In this document: one piece after another, positions 7,205-15,032 of the stretch | Layout: every line of letters begins with the position of its first letter | How positions within the stretch are numbered: the first letter of the stretch is position 1 | Source of the DNA: UMGS172 sp045592985 | GTDB taxonomy: Bacteria > Bacillota > Clostridia > Oscillospirales > Acutalibacteraceae | DNA length: 33,785 nucleotides | Direction: 5' to 3' | Assembly: GCA_045592985.1 (NCBI GenBank) | Contig: JAZNVU010000020.1 | Span: 1 to 33,785, forward strand | The notes under the pieces: model-generated | Seen by the model: the letters and a program-made list of their open reading frames with translations, nothing else | The model's database searches: none | Told to the model about the DNA's origin: nothing | Made by a program: the position numbers and the translations under genes

Positions 7205-8899
7205 ATGAGAAAACTACTTCCATTAATAAAAGAATATCGCGGCAGAGCGATATTAGCACCGTTATTCAAACTCATTGAAGCAATATTTGAGTTGTTTGTT
7301 CCACTTGTTGTAGCTGATATAATTGATAATGGTATAACATCGGGTGATACAAACTATATTGTATCACGCGGCGTTTTAATGATAGCGCTTGGCATTATTG
7401 GGTTTATTTGCGCACTTATAGCACAGTATTTTTCTGCTAAAGTTGCCGTTGGATTCGCAGCGAACGTAAGAAGTGCTTTATTTTATAAAATACAGTCCTT
7501 TAGTTTTACACAACTCGATAATTTTGGTACCTCAACCCTCATAACACGTTTAACCGGTGATGTTAATCAGTTGCAAACCGGTGTTAACCTTGCCTTAAGA
7601 CTATTATTACGTTCACCTTTTATAGTTTTTGGTGCTATGATAATGGCTTTTACAGTTGATGTAAAATCCGCTTTGATTTTTGTTGCAACCATCCCGGCGC
7701 TCTTCTTAATCGTTGTGGTTATTATGTCTATTACTGTGCCGTTATATAAAAAGACACAGTCAAATTTGGATAAAGTTTTGCTAAAAACGAGAGAGAATGT
7801 TGTTGGTGCTAAAGTTATCCGTGCGTTTTGTAAAGAGCAGGATGAAATTTCAGAATTTAACAATCAAAACGAAACGTTATTAAAACTGCAATTATTCGTT
7901 GGTCGCATATCCGCCTTAATGAACCCGCTAACTTATGTTGTCATTAATCTTGCAGTAATTGTAATCGTTTCTTTTGGTGCAAAACAGGTTTATATCGGTG
8001 AACTCACGCAGGGACAAGTTGTTGCACTTTATAACTACATGTCACAAATTCTTGTTGAGCTTATAAAACTTGCAAATTTGATAATTACAATTAATAAAGC
8101 ATTAGCAAGTGCATCTCGAATTGAATCTGTAATGTCTGAAGATAATATTAAAACACTTTGCTCTGATGAACAGAGTGATAAATATATAGAGTTCAAAAAT
8201 GTATACTTCAATTATTCAAATTCAAACGAATACTCGCTTGAGAATATCAATTTCACAGTAAATAAAGGTGAATCTGTTGGAATTATCGGTCCAACCGGTT
8301 CGGGAAAAAGCACATTAATTAACCTGCTACCATGTTTTTACAGCGCAACAAAAGGAACTGTATTGCTTAACGGTATTGATGTAAACAAAATTCCCAAAAA
8401 TGAACTAAGAAGCAGAATAGGTATCGTACCTCAAAAAAGTGTTTTATTCAAAGGAAGCATCCGCGATAATCTTCTGTTAGGTGGAAAAAAAGCAACCTAC
8501 GAAGAATTATTAATTGCTGTTGATACTGCTGTAGCAAGCGAAATTATCGACAAAAAGGGCGGTCTTGATGCTCTGATTGAACAAGGTGGAAGAAATCTTT
8601 CAGGCGGCCAAAAGCAACGTCTTTGCATTGCACGCGCATTAGTTGGAAACCCTGAGATACTTATACTTGACGATAGTTCTTCGGCTCTTGATTTTGCAAC
8701 CGAAGCAAAATTGCGAAATAATATAAATAATCTATCTTATGAACACACCGTTTTTATCATATCACAGCGTGTTTCTTCGATTATGCACTGCGATAAAATT
8801 ATAGTAATTGAAGACGGTAAAATCGTTGGTATAGGCAAACACGATGAACTCAAACATCAATGTAATGTATACAGTGATATTTGCAGTTCACAACTCTAA
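7205..8899 (+). CDS. ABC exporter half-transporter, degenerate-site subunit (BmrC/TM287-like)
   Basis: 564 residues: six-helix membrane domain (about 1-310), then the ATPase domain. Walker A GPTGSGKST (362-370), signature LSGGQ (465-469), Walker B ILILDD (485-490). Two key residues are changed: Asp490 stands where the catalytic Glu should be, and Gln521 (ISQRVSS) replaces the switch His. These are the hallmarks of the non-hydrolysing site in heterodimeric exporters such as BmrCD and TM287/288. The partner encoded immediately downstream carries the matching changes. Likely exports drugs, lipids or peptides; the substrate is unknown. The ribosome binding site is weak (GCAGGT). First gene of a two-gene operon. 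Confidence 0.92.
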   Translation: MRKLLPLIKEYRGRAILAPLFKLIEAIFELFVPLVVADIIDNGITSGDTNYIVSRGVLMIALGIIGFICALIAQYFSAKVAVGFAANVRSALFYKIQSFSFTQLDNFGTSTLITRLTGDVNQLQTGVNLALRLLLRSPFIVFGAMIMAFTVDVKSALIFVATIPALFLIVVVIMSITVPLYKKTQSNLDKVLLKTRENVVGAKVIRAFCKEQDEISEFNNQNETLLKLQLFVGRISALMNPLTYVVINLAVIVIVSFGAKQVYIGELTQGQVVALYNYMSQILVELIKLANLIITINKALASASRIESVMSEDNIKTLCSDEQSDKYIEFKNVYFNYSNSNEYSLENINFTVNKGESVGIIGPTGSGKSTLINLLPCFYSATKGTVLLNGIDVNKIPKNELRSRIGIVPQKSVLFKGSIRDNLLLGGKKATYEELLIAVDTAVASEIIDKKGGLDALIEQGGRNLSGGQKQRLCIARALVGNPEILILDDSSSALDFATEAKLRNNINNLSYEHTVFIISQRVSSIMHCDKIIVIEDGKIVGIGKHDELKHQCNVYSDICSSQL

Positions 8900-8913
8900 A
8901 AGGAGGAAGAATT

Positions 8914-10653
8914 ATGAATAAATCCACCTTTTCAGAAATCTTATTATTGTTAAAGCCTCATAGATTTTTGGTAATAATATCATTATTTCTTTCATTGATA
9001 AGCGTTGTACTTTATTTGATTCTGCCTATTTTTATCGGTAATGCAATTGACATGATTGTTGGATTAAATAACGTTAACTTCGCAAAAATCAGTGAAATTC
9101 TTGGATTAGCGTTGATATGTATAGCAATTAACACGGTTATTCAGCGGACGATTAACGTTATTAATAATAAAATTACCTATAATTGTGTGCACAATATCAG
9201 GAAATTGGCATTTAGTAAAATTCAAGTACTTCCCTTTTCTTATCTTGATAGACACCCTGCCGGTGATATTGTTAGCCGTATTATAAATGACGCAGACACT
9301 TTTGCTGACGGTCTTCTTTTGGGATTTAGTCAATTGTTTTCAGGAGTTCTGACTATATTAGGAACACTGATTCTTATGATTTATATTAATTGGAAGATAG
9401 CCATAATAGTCATTGTATTAACACCGGTTTCGCTGTTAGTGGCAAAGTTTATCGCTACAAGGACACATGATATGTTCCGTCTTCAGGCAGAAACCAAAGG
9501 AGTGCAAACCGCTTATATAGATGAGATGGTATCAAATCAAAAGGTCATAAAGGCTTTTTCTCACGAAGCAAAAGCACAAGAAAAATTTGACACTATTAAC
9601 AAAGAACTTGAACAATATTCTTTAAAAGCCACCTTTTATTCTTCGATGGTTAACCCTTCAACACGTCTCATTAATGCAACTATATACGCCATTATCTGTC
9701 TTATTGGCGCAATTTTTGTTATTAATAACCCTCTGTTTACAGTTGGTTCTTTGTCGGTACTTTTAAGTTATGCCGGTCAGTTTGCAAAACCTTTTAATGA
9801 AATATCAGGTGTTATAACCGAACTTCAAAACGCTTTTACCTGCGCCGAAAGATGTTTTATACTAATAAACGAAAAATCTCAAACTTCCGATGCGGATAAT
9901 AAAGAGTTAGAAAATGCAGAAGGCAACTTTGATATTGAACACGTTGATTTCTCCTACTCAAAAGACAAACCTCTAATTAAAGATTTAAACCTTAATGTAA
10001 AACGCGGACAACGAATTGCCATAGTTGGTCCTACAGGCTGCGGCAAAACAACATTTATTAACCTGCTTATGAGGTTTTACGATGTATGCGACGGCGCAAT
10101 ATTTATTGATGAACACAATATAAATGATATAAAACGACACTCTTTACGTTCTAACATCGGTATGGTTTTGCAAGAAACGTGGTTAAAGACAGGTACTATA
10201 AGAGAAAATATAACAATGGGCATTAAGAATGCAACCGATGAAGACATTGTTAATGCTGCTAAAGCCACACATGCCCATAGTTTTATAAAGCGTTTACCTA
10301 ACGGGTATGATACTGTTATCGGTGAAGATGGCGGAAATCTTTCAGAAGGACAAAAACAGTTGTTATGTATTACACGTGTAATGCTTTCAAAACCGCCTGT
10401 TTTAATCCTTGATGAAGCAACTTCATCCATTGACGTAAGAACTGAACAATACATTCGTCGAGCATTTGATAAGCTTATGGAAGGCAGAACAAGTTTTATT
10501 GTTGCACACCGTTTGTCTACCATAAAAGAAGCTGATATTATTCTCGTTATGAAAGACGGTAATATCATCGAACAAGGCAGTCACGATTACTTAATGAATC
10601 AAAAAGGCTTTTACTACGAACTTTACAACAGTCAATTTGCAGTTCAGAACTAA
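8914..10653 (+). CDS. ABC exporter half-transporter, catalytic-site subunit (BmrD/TM288-like)
   Basis: 579 residues with six membrane helices (about 1-310) and an ATPase domain: Walker A GPTGCGKTT (372-380), Walker B VLILDE with catalytic Glu501, switch His532 (VAHRLST). Its signature motif is LSEGQ (476-480) rather than LSGGQ. In a heterodimer that motif faces the partner's Asp490/Gln521 site, so one site is fully canonical and the other degenerate on both faces, which is strong internal evidence that the two proteins pair. The start is the ATG at 8914 behind AAAGGAGG, 14 bases after the first gene's stop. The TAA stop is also the first three bases of the 15-bp inverted repeat bounding the hairpin array. 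Confidence 0.93.
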   Translation: MNKSTFSEILLLLKPHRFLVIISLFLSLISVVLYLILPIFIGNAIDMIVGLNNVNFAKISEILGLALICIAINTVIQRTINVINNKITYNCVHNIRKLAFSKIQVLPFSYLDRHPAGDIVSRIINDADTFADGLLLGFSQLFSGVLTILGTLILMIYINWKIAIIVIVLTPVSLLVAKFIATRTHDMFRLQAETKGVQTAYIDEMVSNQKVIKAFSHEAKAQEKFDTINKELEQYSLKATFYSSMVNPSTRLINATIYAIICLIGAIFVINNPLFTVGSLSVLLSYAGQFAKPFNEISGVITELQNAFTCAERCFILINEKSQTSDADNKELENAEGNFDIEHVDFSYSKDKPLIKDLNLNVKRGQRIAIVGPTGCGKTTFINLLMRFYDVCDGAIFIDEHNINDIKRHSLRSNIGMVLQETWLKTGTIRENITMGIKNATDEDIVNAAKATHAHSFIKRLPNGYDTVIGEDGGNLSEGQKQLLCITRVMLSKPPVLILDEATSSIDVRTEQYIRRAFDKLMEGRTSFIVAHRLSTIKEADIILVMKDGNIIEQGSHDYLMNQKGFYYELYNSQFAVQN

Positions 10654-11024
10654 AATAACCGTCTCTTTGCCGAAGTGTTCGTAAGGACACTTGGGCAGTT
10701 TTATTCGCCTTGTGGCGAGTGATATTGCTTTGCAGTGATATTTGAACTTCGTTCAAGTGATATTGCCTTCGGCAGTTTATGGCGAATAAAATATCACTAA
10801 AACCGTAGGTTTTAATATCACGATTGCTGTCGGCAATCATATCACTCTTTGCGTAGCAAAGAATATCACTATATAAAAATTACTACCCGAAAAAGAGTTT
10901 TATTCTTTCTTCTTCGGGCAGTTTTGTCTTATACTGTCACAAGCAGGGAATTTGTGTGCCAAATTCCGTTTTTATTAAAGATAACCGCCCTTAGCAACCC
11001 TGCTCTTTCGAGACGGTTATTTTA
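10651..11024. repeat. Hairpin-array element A with 15-bp terminal inverted repeats
   Basis: TAAAATAACCGTCTC (10651-10665) recurs as its exact reverse complement at 11010-11024. Inside is a large hairpin (about 10668-10697, loop GTAA), then seven small hairpins: TCGCC/GGCGA 10705-10718, TGC/GCA 10726-10734, TTGAAC/GTTCAA 10742-10756, TGCC/GGCA 10764-10774, TAAAACC/GGTTTTA 10798-10814, GATTGC/GCAATC 10822-10838, CTTTGC/GCAAAG 10847-10861. The first four are separated by GTGATATT, the later ones by its reverse complement AATATCAC (one copy ATATCAC). An 11-bp arm pair (10699-10709, 10781-10791) encloses the left half. The right third has GGAATTTG/CAAATTCC (10947-10967) inside AGCAGGG/CCCTGCT. No reading frame is supported. 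Fills the gap between two convergent genes. Confidence 0.85.
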
Positions 11025-12452
11025 TAAACTTTCAAGAACTTTTAATATAAAATTATATGTTCTTTCACAAGATGCTAAATCCAATTTTTCTTGACACGTA
11101 TGAATATCTTGAATATTAGGACCTATCGACACACAGTCAAGTCCCGGGATTTTATCGGATAAAATACCACACTCAAGTCCGGCGTGAATAACATCGACTT
11201 TAAGTTCGGCATTAAACATATCTTTATAAATTTCGCACATTTTATCGCGCAAAACAGAGTTATTTCTAAACTCCCATGCGGGATAACGGTCGAAGAAATT
11301 TACATTCATATTGTGTTTTTTACAAGTACGAGTCACTGACAAAGAAAGCTCATCTAAATCATCATTTACAGAACTTCTAAGTAAAGAAACACCTTTAAAA
11401 TCACCGTTTTCATAATTAGCAACACCAATATTAAGTGATGTTTCAACTAAAGTTCTATCAGCAGAAGTGTAACTTACAATACCATCAGGGATACTACATA
11501 AAAACTCTATAAGTTGCTTGCTATCATCAGCATTTAGAGTAGATGTTTCTTGATTATTAAAGAAAGTGAGATTGATTTGAGGGTTATCATCTTGTGACAC
11601 AGCACATGCTTTGATTTCGTTCAAACAATCTTCAACAACGTCTTTAATAACATGAACATTATTTTCAGGTACATAAATAATTGCCTCTCCGTTAAACGGG
11701 ATTGCGTTCATCTTGTTACCACAGTTAAAACTGACTAACAAACAACCGAATTCTAATAAACGATGACAAGCCTTACTAAGTAATTTTACACCGTTTAATC
11801 TATTTTTATGAATATCAGCACCCGAGTGACCGCCTGCAAGACCGCTTAGAAAAAGTTTTACTGTGGTGCCTTTAACCAACATAGGCTCAAACAAACAAGA
11901 ATATGCCGCAGTTAGACCGCCTGCACACCCCGATAGAAGAACACCCTCTTCTTCAGAGTCGATATTTATCATAATCCTGCCGTCGAGCATTGTACCATCA
12001 AGAGCCTCGGCTCCGTAAAGACCTGTTTCTTCATCGGTTGTAAGCAAAATTTCAAGCGGAGGATGCTTTAAAGTCTTGTCTGCAATAATCGACAAAGCAA
12101 AAGCAACAGCAATTCCGTCATCTCCACCCAAAGTTGTTCCGTCGGCACGAAGATAACCGTCTTCATAAATAAGTTTTAAAGGGTCTTTTTCAAAATCGTG
12201 GTCAGAGTTTTGAGATTTTTCGCACACCATATCCGTATGACCTTGCAGGATAACGGTAGGATGGTTTTCAAAACCGTCAGAAGCGCTACACTTTATAATT
12301 ACATTTCCGATGTTATCTATAATTGCACAGCAACCGTGAAAAATTGCAAAATCTCTGCAAAATTCTGCAATTTTTCTTGTGTTTCCCGATCCATGAGGAA
12401 TAGTACAAATGTGTTCAAATATAGAAAGATAATCGGTTTTCAGGTTATGCAT
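11022..12452 (-). CDS. pepD: Aminoacyl-histidine dipeptidase (M20 family, PepD-like)
   Basis: 476 residues, the usual length for PepD/beta-alanyl-histidine dipeptidase, a cytoplasmic Zn-dependent enzyme that splits Xaa-His and other dipeptides. M20 metal-site motifs are in order: LQGHTDMV (His72), GGDDGIAVA (bridging Asp, about 111), TTDEETG (catalytic and metal Glu, about 141-142), NIDSEEEG (about 165) and the late HAGLECGIL. The lid domain lies between about 200 and 390. GAGGT stands nine bases before the ATG. It begins 10 bases after metK, so it is probably co-transcribed and under the same SAM riboswitch. Its TAA stop lies within the terminal inverted repeat of the hairpin array. Confidence 0.92.
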   Translation of the reverse strand: MHNLKTDYLSIFEHICTIPHGSGNTRKIAEFCRDFAIFHGCCAIIDNIGNVIIKCSASDGFENHPTVILQGHTDMVCEKSQNSDHDFEKDPLKLIYEDGYLRADGTTLGGDDGIAVAFALSIIADKTLKHPPLEILLTTDEETGLYGAEALDGTMLDGRIMINIDSEEEGVLLSGCAGGLTAAYSCLFEPMLVKGTTVKLFLSGLAGGHSGADIHKNRLNGVKLLSKACHRLLEFGCLLVSFNCGNKMNAIPFNGEAIIYVPENNVHVIKDVVEDCLNEIKACAVSQDDNPQINLTFFNNQETSTLNADDSKQLIEFLCSIPDGIVSYTSADRTLVETSLNIGVANYENGDFKGVSLLRSSVNDDLDELSLSVTRTCKKHNMNVNFFDRYPAWEFRNNSVLRDKMCEIYKDMFNAELKVDVIHAGLECGILSDKIPGLDCVSIGPNIQDIHTCQEKLDLASCERTYNFILKVLESL

Positions 12453-12462
12453 TAATGGTACC

Positions 12463-13647
12463 TCAAATTTTTAAAACTGATTTTAAAGCATCAACTTTAT
12501 CTGTAACTTCCCATTTAACCCCAAGTTCCTCGCGACCTAAATGACCGTATGCTGATAGATTTGAATAAATCGGAGAACGCATATTAAAGTTATCAATAAT
12601 AGCCGCCGGTCTTAAATCAAATACTTTATCAACTGCAGCTGACAATTCTTCATTAGAAACTTTGCCTGTGCCAAAAGTATCAATCATAACCGAAACAGGT
12701 TTTGCAACACCAATAGCATATGCCAACTGAACCTCACATTTATCAGCCAGACCCGCTGCAACGATATTTTTTGCAACATATCTTGCGGCATAAGCAGCCG
12801 AACGGTCAACCTTTGTCGGGTCTTTTCCACTGAAAGCACCGCCGCCGTGACGCGAATAACCGCCGTATGTATCAACAATAATCTTTCTACCGGTAAGACC
12901 TGTATCTCCTTGAGGACCGCCAATTACAAAACGGCCGGTAGGATTAATAAAAATTTTAGTTTTTTCATCAAAAAGTTCTGCAGGAATAATAGGCTTAATA
13001 ACCTTTTCAAGAATGTCATAGCGTAAAGTTTCGAGTTCAACAGTTTCAGAATGTTGACTTGAAACAACAACCGCTTCTATTCTTACCGGTTTATCGTCAT
13101 CATATTCAACAGTAACCTGAGTTTTACCATCGGGACACAAATAATCTAAAGTACCGTCTTCCCGAACTTCAGTAAGTCTTAACGCAAGTTTATGAGCAAG
13201 CGAAATTGGGAGAGGCATGAGTTCAGCAGTTTCGTTACATGCAAAGCCGAACATCATACCTTGGTCGCCGGCACCGTTTAAGTTGTATGCATCTTCCTCA
13301 CCGCCTTTAAGTTCCAAAGAACGGTCAACACCGAGTGCTATATCGGGTGACTGCTTATCAATAGCGGTAAGCACAGCACATGTGTTGCCGTCAAAACCTT
13401 GAGAAGGATGGTTGTAACCGATATCACAAACGGTTTTTCTGACAATAGCGGGAATATCAACCTTAGCAGTAGTGGTGATTTCACCCATAACTGTAACTAC
13501 ACCTGTAGTGCAAAACGTTTCGCAAGCAACACGGGCATTTGGATCCTCAGCGATAATTGCATCGAGAACTGCATCTGATACACTGTCACAAACTTTATCA
13601 GGATGACCTTTAGTAACCGATTCAGAAGTAAAAAGATGTTTAGACAT
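12463..13647 (-). CDS. metK: S-adenosylmethionine synthetase
   Basis: 394 residues, typical for MetK, which makes SAM from methionine and ATP as a cytoplasmic tetramer. Motifs: FTSESVTKGHPDK at the N-terminus, the GAGDQGMMFGF ATP-binding loop, and GGGAFSGKDPTKVDRSAAYAAR, the P-loop-like signature. The start is the ATG at 13647, with AAGGAAA upstream; the frame stays open a further 47 codons, but that region is the riboswitch and not coding. Regulated by the SAM-I riboswitch in its leader: high SAM should stop transcription before the gene. Followed closely by pepD. Confidence 0.97.
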   Translation of the reverse strand: MSKHLFTSESVTKGHPDKVCDSVSDAVLDAIIAEDPNARVACETFCTTGVVTVMGEITTTAKVDIPAIVRKTVCDIGYNHPSQGFDGNTCAVLTAIDKQSPDIALGVDRSLELKGGEEDAYNLNGAGDQGMMFGFACNETAELMPLPISLAHKLALRLTEVREDGTLDYLCPDGKTQVTVEYDDDKPVRIEAVVVSSQHSETVELETLRYDILEKVIKPIIPAELFDEKTKIFINPTGRFVIGGPQGDTGLTGRKIIVDTYGGYSRHGGGAFSGKDPTKVDRSAAYAARYVAKNIVAAGLADKCEVQLAYAIGVAKPVSVMIDTFGTGKVSNEELSAAVDKVFDLRPAAIIDNFNMRSPIYSNLSAYGHLGREELGVKWEVTDKVDALKSVLKI

Positions 13648-13660
13648 ATAAATTTCCTTT

Positions 13661-13803
13661 CTTAAAAAACAAAACCGCCTCGGACAGAAGCGGTTTAAAA
13701 TAAACCTCATCTTCCGGTAAAAACCGTCTGGATTTAGCACCTTGAAAAAACAGGTTGCCGGGCGTCGCAGGGCCAGTCCCTCAGCCACTCTTGATAAGGA
13801 AAC
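13661..13803 (-). promoter_or_regulatory. SAM-I (S-box) riboswitch with intrinsic terminator, controlling metK-pepD
   Basis: On the minus strand the leader reads CTTATCAAGAGTGGCTGAGG, then GACTGGCCCTGCGACGCCCG, GCAACC and AAGGTGCTAAATCC, the hallmark S-box core. The closing P1 helix is CCTTATC with GATGAGG (about 13701-13707). Downstream, AAACCGC (13690-13696) pairs with GCGGTTT (13672-13678), followed by TTTTGTTTTTT, a standard intrinsic terminator. Binding of SAM is expected to favour the terminator. Confidence 0.95.
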
Positions 13804-13821
13804 TATTTAATTTACGTTCGA

Positions 13822-13849
13822 ATTATAACATAAAAATTTAAAATGTCAA
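13822..13849 (-). promoter_or_regulatory. metK promoter with perfect consensus hexamers
   Basis: TTGACA (13844-13849) and TATAAT (13822-13827) on the minus strand with a 16-base spacer. The -35 box contains the TGA stop codon of ribU (13846-13848). Transcription would start close to the 5' edge of the S-box. Confidence 0.8.
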
Positions 13850-14445
13850 GACTTATTTCCTTTAAGAATTGGAGATAATTTTTTATAACATAAGAAACAA
13901 ATTAGTGCACTTGCCAAACCTTTAACAAAAGTAAACGGCAAATTAAAAATTAAAAGTGCTTTAACAAGTGTGTCAGCATACGGCAAAATTGTTGAATACA
14001 TACCGATAATCACTTCATAAGGCATAAATACTTTAGCGTAAAAAGGATATACAATAAAATAATTAGTGAACACACCAATAACCGACATAGCAAATGAACC
14101 AATAACTGTACCTATTACTGCAGATTTAATACATTTTTTACGCATATAGATGTAACCAGCAGTTAACACATAAACAGAACCTAAAAGAAAATTAGAAAGT
14201 TCACCAACACCGCTTGTTGAAGTATTAAAAATTAAATGTAACAAATTTTTAAAAAAGCAAACTGCAACGCCATACCAAGGACCTAATGCAAATGAAGTAA
14301 TAATTGCGGGTAATTCGGAAAAATCGAACTTAATAAAACTTGGGACTAAAAATACAGGAAAATTTAGAACCATAAGTACAAATCCTATAGCACTCATAAG
14401 AGAAACAACAGTAATTTGTCTGATGTTGATTTTTTTGTTTAACAT
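13846..14445 (-). CDS. ribU: ECF-type riboflavin transporter S component
   Basis: 199 residues, almost wholly hydrophobic with about five to six membrane helices. The pattern FIKFDFSELPAIITSFALGPW and FFKNLLHLIFNTSTSGVGELSNFLLG is typical of RibU, the riboflavin-binding subunit that works with an energising ECF module (EcfA, A', T) encoded elsewhere. The FMN riboswitch directly upstream independently supports flavin specificity. The start is the ATG at 14445, with GGAGG seven bases upstream; 13 earlier codons in frame lie in the riboswitch terminator and are not used. Confidence 0.93.
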   Translation of the reverse strand: MLNKKINIRQITVVSLMSAIGFVLMVLNFPVFLVPSFIKFDFSELPAIITSFALGPWYGVAVCFFKNLLHLIFNTSTSGVGELSNFLLGSVYVLTAGYIYMRKKCIKSAVIGTVIGSFAMSVIGVFTNYFIVYPFYAKVFMPYEVIIGMYSTILPYADTLVKALLIFNLPFTFVKGLASALICFLCYKKLSPILKGNKS

Positions 14446-14460
14446 AAAATAACCTCCAAA

Positions 14461-14624
14461 ACAAAAGCCTCGGAACATAACCATTCCGAGGCATAAAAAT
14501 ACAGAAAATAAGAAAATCTTCTACCATCCGGACTCTAACCGTCGGCTTTGGAATTTCACCAAATCAACCAAAAAGGCTCGCGGGCTGTACCGCCGGTGTG
14601 GAATTTCACCACGCCCCGAAGAAT
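14461..14624 (-). promoter_or_regulatory. FMN riboswitch (RFN element) with terminator, controlling ribU
   Basis: Minus-strand sequence contains TCTTCGGGGC, GTGAAATTCCACACCGGCGG, TACAGCCCGCGAGCC, GGTGAAATTCC, AAGCCGACGG and GTCCGGATGGTAGAAGA, the conserved RFN core. The terminator is GCCTCGGAA / TTCCGAGGC (14467-14492) followed by TTTTGTTTT. The U-tract runs straight into the GGAGG of ribU, so terminator folding lies very close to the ribosome binding site. Confidence 0.96.
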
Positions 14625-14636
14625 ATTGTTTTTATT

Positions 14637-14665
14637 ATTATATTACCAAAAACACTAATTGTCAA
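14637..14665 (-). promoter_or_regulatory. ribU promoter with perfect consensus hexamers
   Basis: TTGACA (14660-14665), 17 bases, TATAAT (14637-14642) on the minus strand, just ahead of the RFN element. The -35 contains the TGA stop (14662-14664) of the upstream DUF1294 gene. Confidence 0.85.
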
Positions 14666-14925
14666 CTAAGAAATACAACGCATACAACTATAGCCTGAAA
14701 AACCATTAATAAAGGGATACCTACAGAAAAAAGTATTTTTTTAGTTTTATGGTGAAAAACATGCATGGCAATATATACAGCAACACTGCCGCCTATCAAC
14801 GCGCAGAAATATATGGCACCTTCCGGTACACGTTTTTTTCGATGTTTTGCTCTACTTTTGTCATTACCGACAACGAAAAAAGAAATCAAAGAAATTAATA
14901 CCAAATAAATAATTACATATAACAA
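14662..14925 (-). CDS. DUF1294-family small membrane protein
   Basis: 87 residues with three hydrophobic segments. The family core is visible: NDKSRAKHRKKRVPEG (about 21-36), a glycine pair in ALIGGSVAVYIAM, and FHHKTKKILFSVGIP. DUF1294 proteins are common in Firmicutes and their role is unknown; some sit near nucleic-acid-binding CspA-like domains in other species, but not here. The start is a TTG at 14925, with GGAAGGG ten bases upstream; no in-frame ATG exists nearby. Transcribed from the minus-strand half of the symmetric promoter at 14971-14999. Confidence 0.82.
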   Translation of the reverse strand: MLYVIIYLVLISLISFFVVGNDKSRAKHRKKRVPEGAIYFCALIGGSVAVYIAMHVFHHKTKKILFSVGIPLLMVFQAIVVCVVFLS

Positions 14926-14954
14926 TTAATTTACGCCCTTCCAACATTTAGTTG

Positions 14955-14999
14955 TTGAGTTTTCCAATAAATTATACTATAATATTACAGTAATATCAA
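14955..14999. promoter_or_regulatory. Overlapping divergent promoter pair with palindromic -10 region
   Basis: Plus strand: TTGAGT (14955-14960), 17 bases, TATAAT (14978-14983) for the amidase gene. Minus strand: TTGATA (14994-14999), 17 bases, TATAAT (14971-14976) for the DUF1294 gene. The two -10 boxes form the palindrome ATTATA-C-TATAAT, so polymerases cannot occupy both at once. Confidence 0.65.
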
Positions 15000-15032
15000 G
15001 TACTGCTGTTTGTTGGATTTTAGGAGTAAAAA

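Noticed and set aside
10651..11024. CRISPR-like array or small proteins within hairpin element A
   Set aside because: The constant part is only 8 bases, changes orientation midway, and the intervening pieces are palindromes of 9-17 bases rather than spacers. Short frames there and at 10565-10840 and 10849-11094 only read across the hairpins.
13648..13788. N-terminal extension of MetK by 47 residues
   Set aside because: This DNA is the SAM-I riboswitch and its terminator; the MetK family starts at MSKHLFTSES and has a proper ribosome binding site there.
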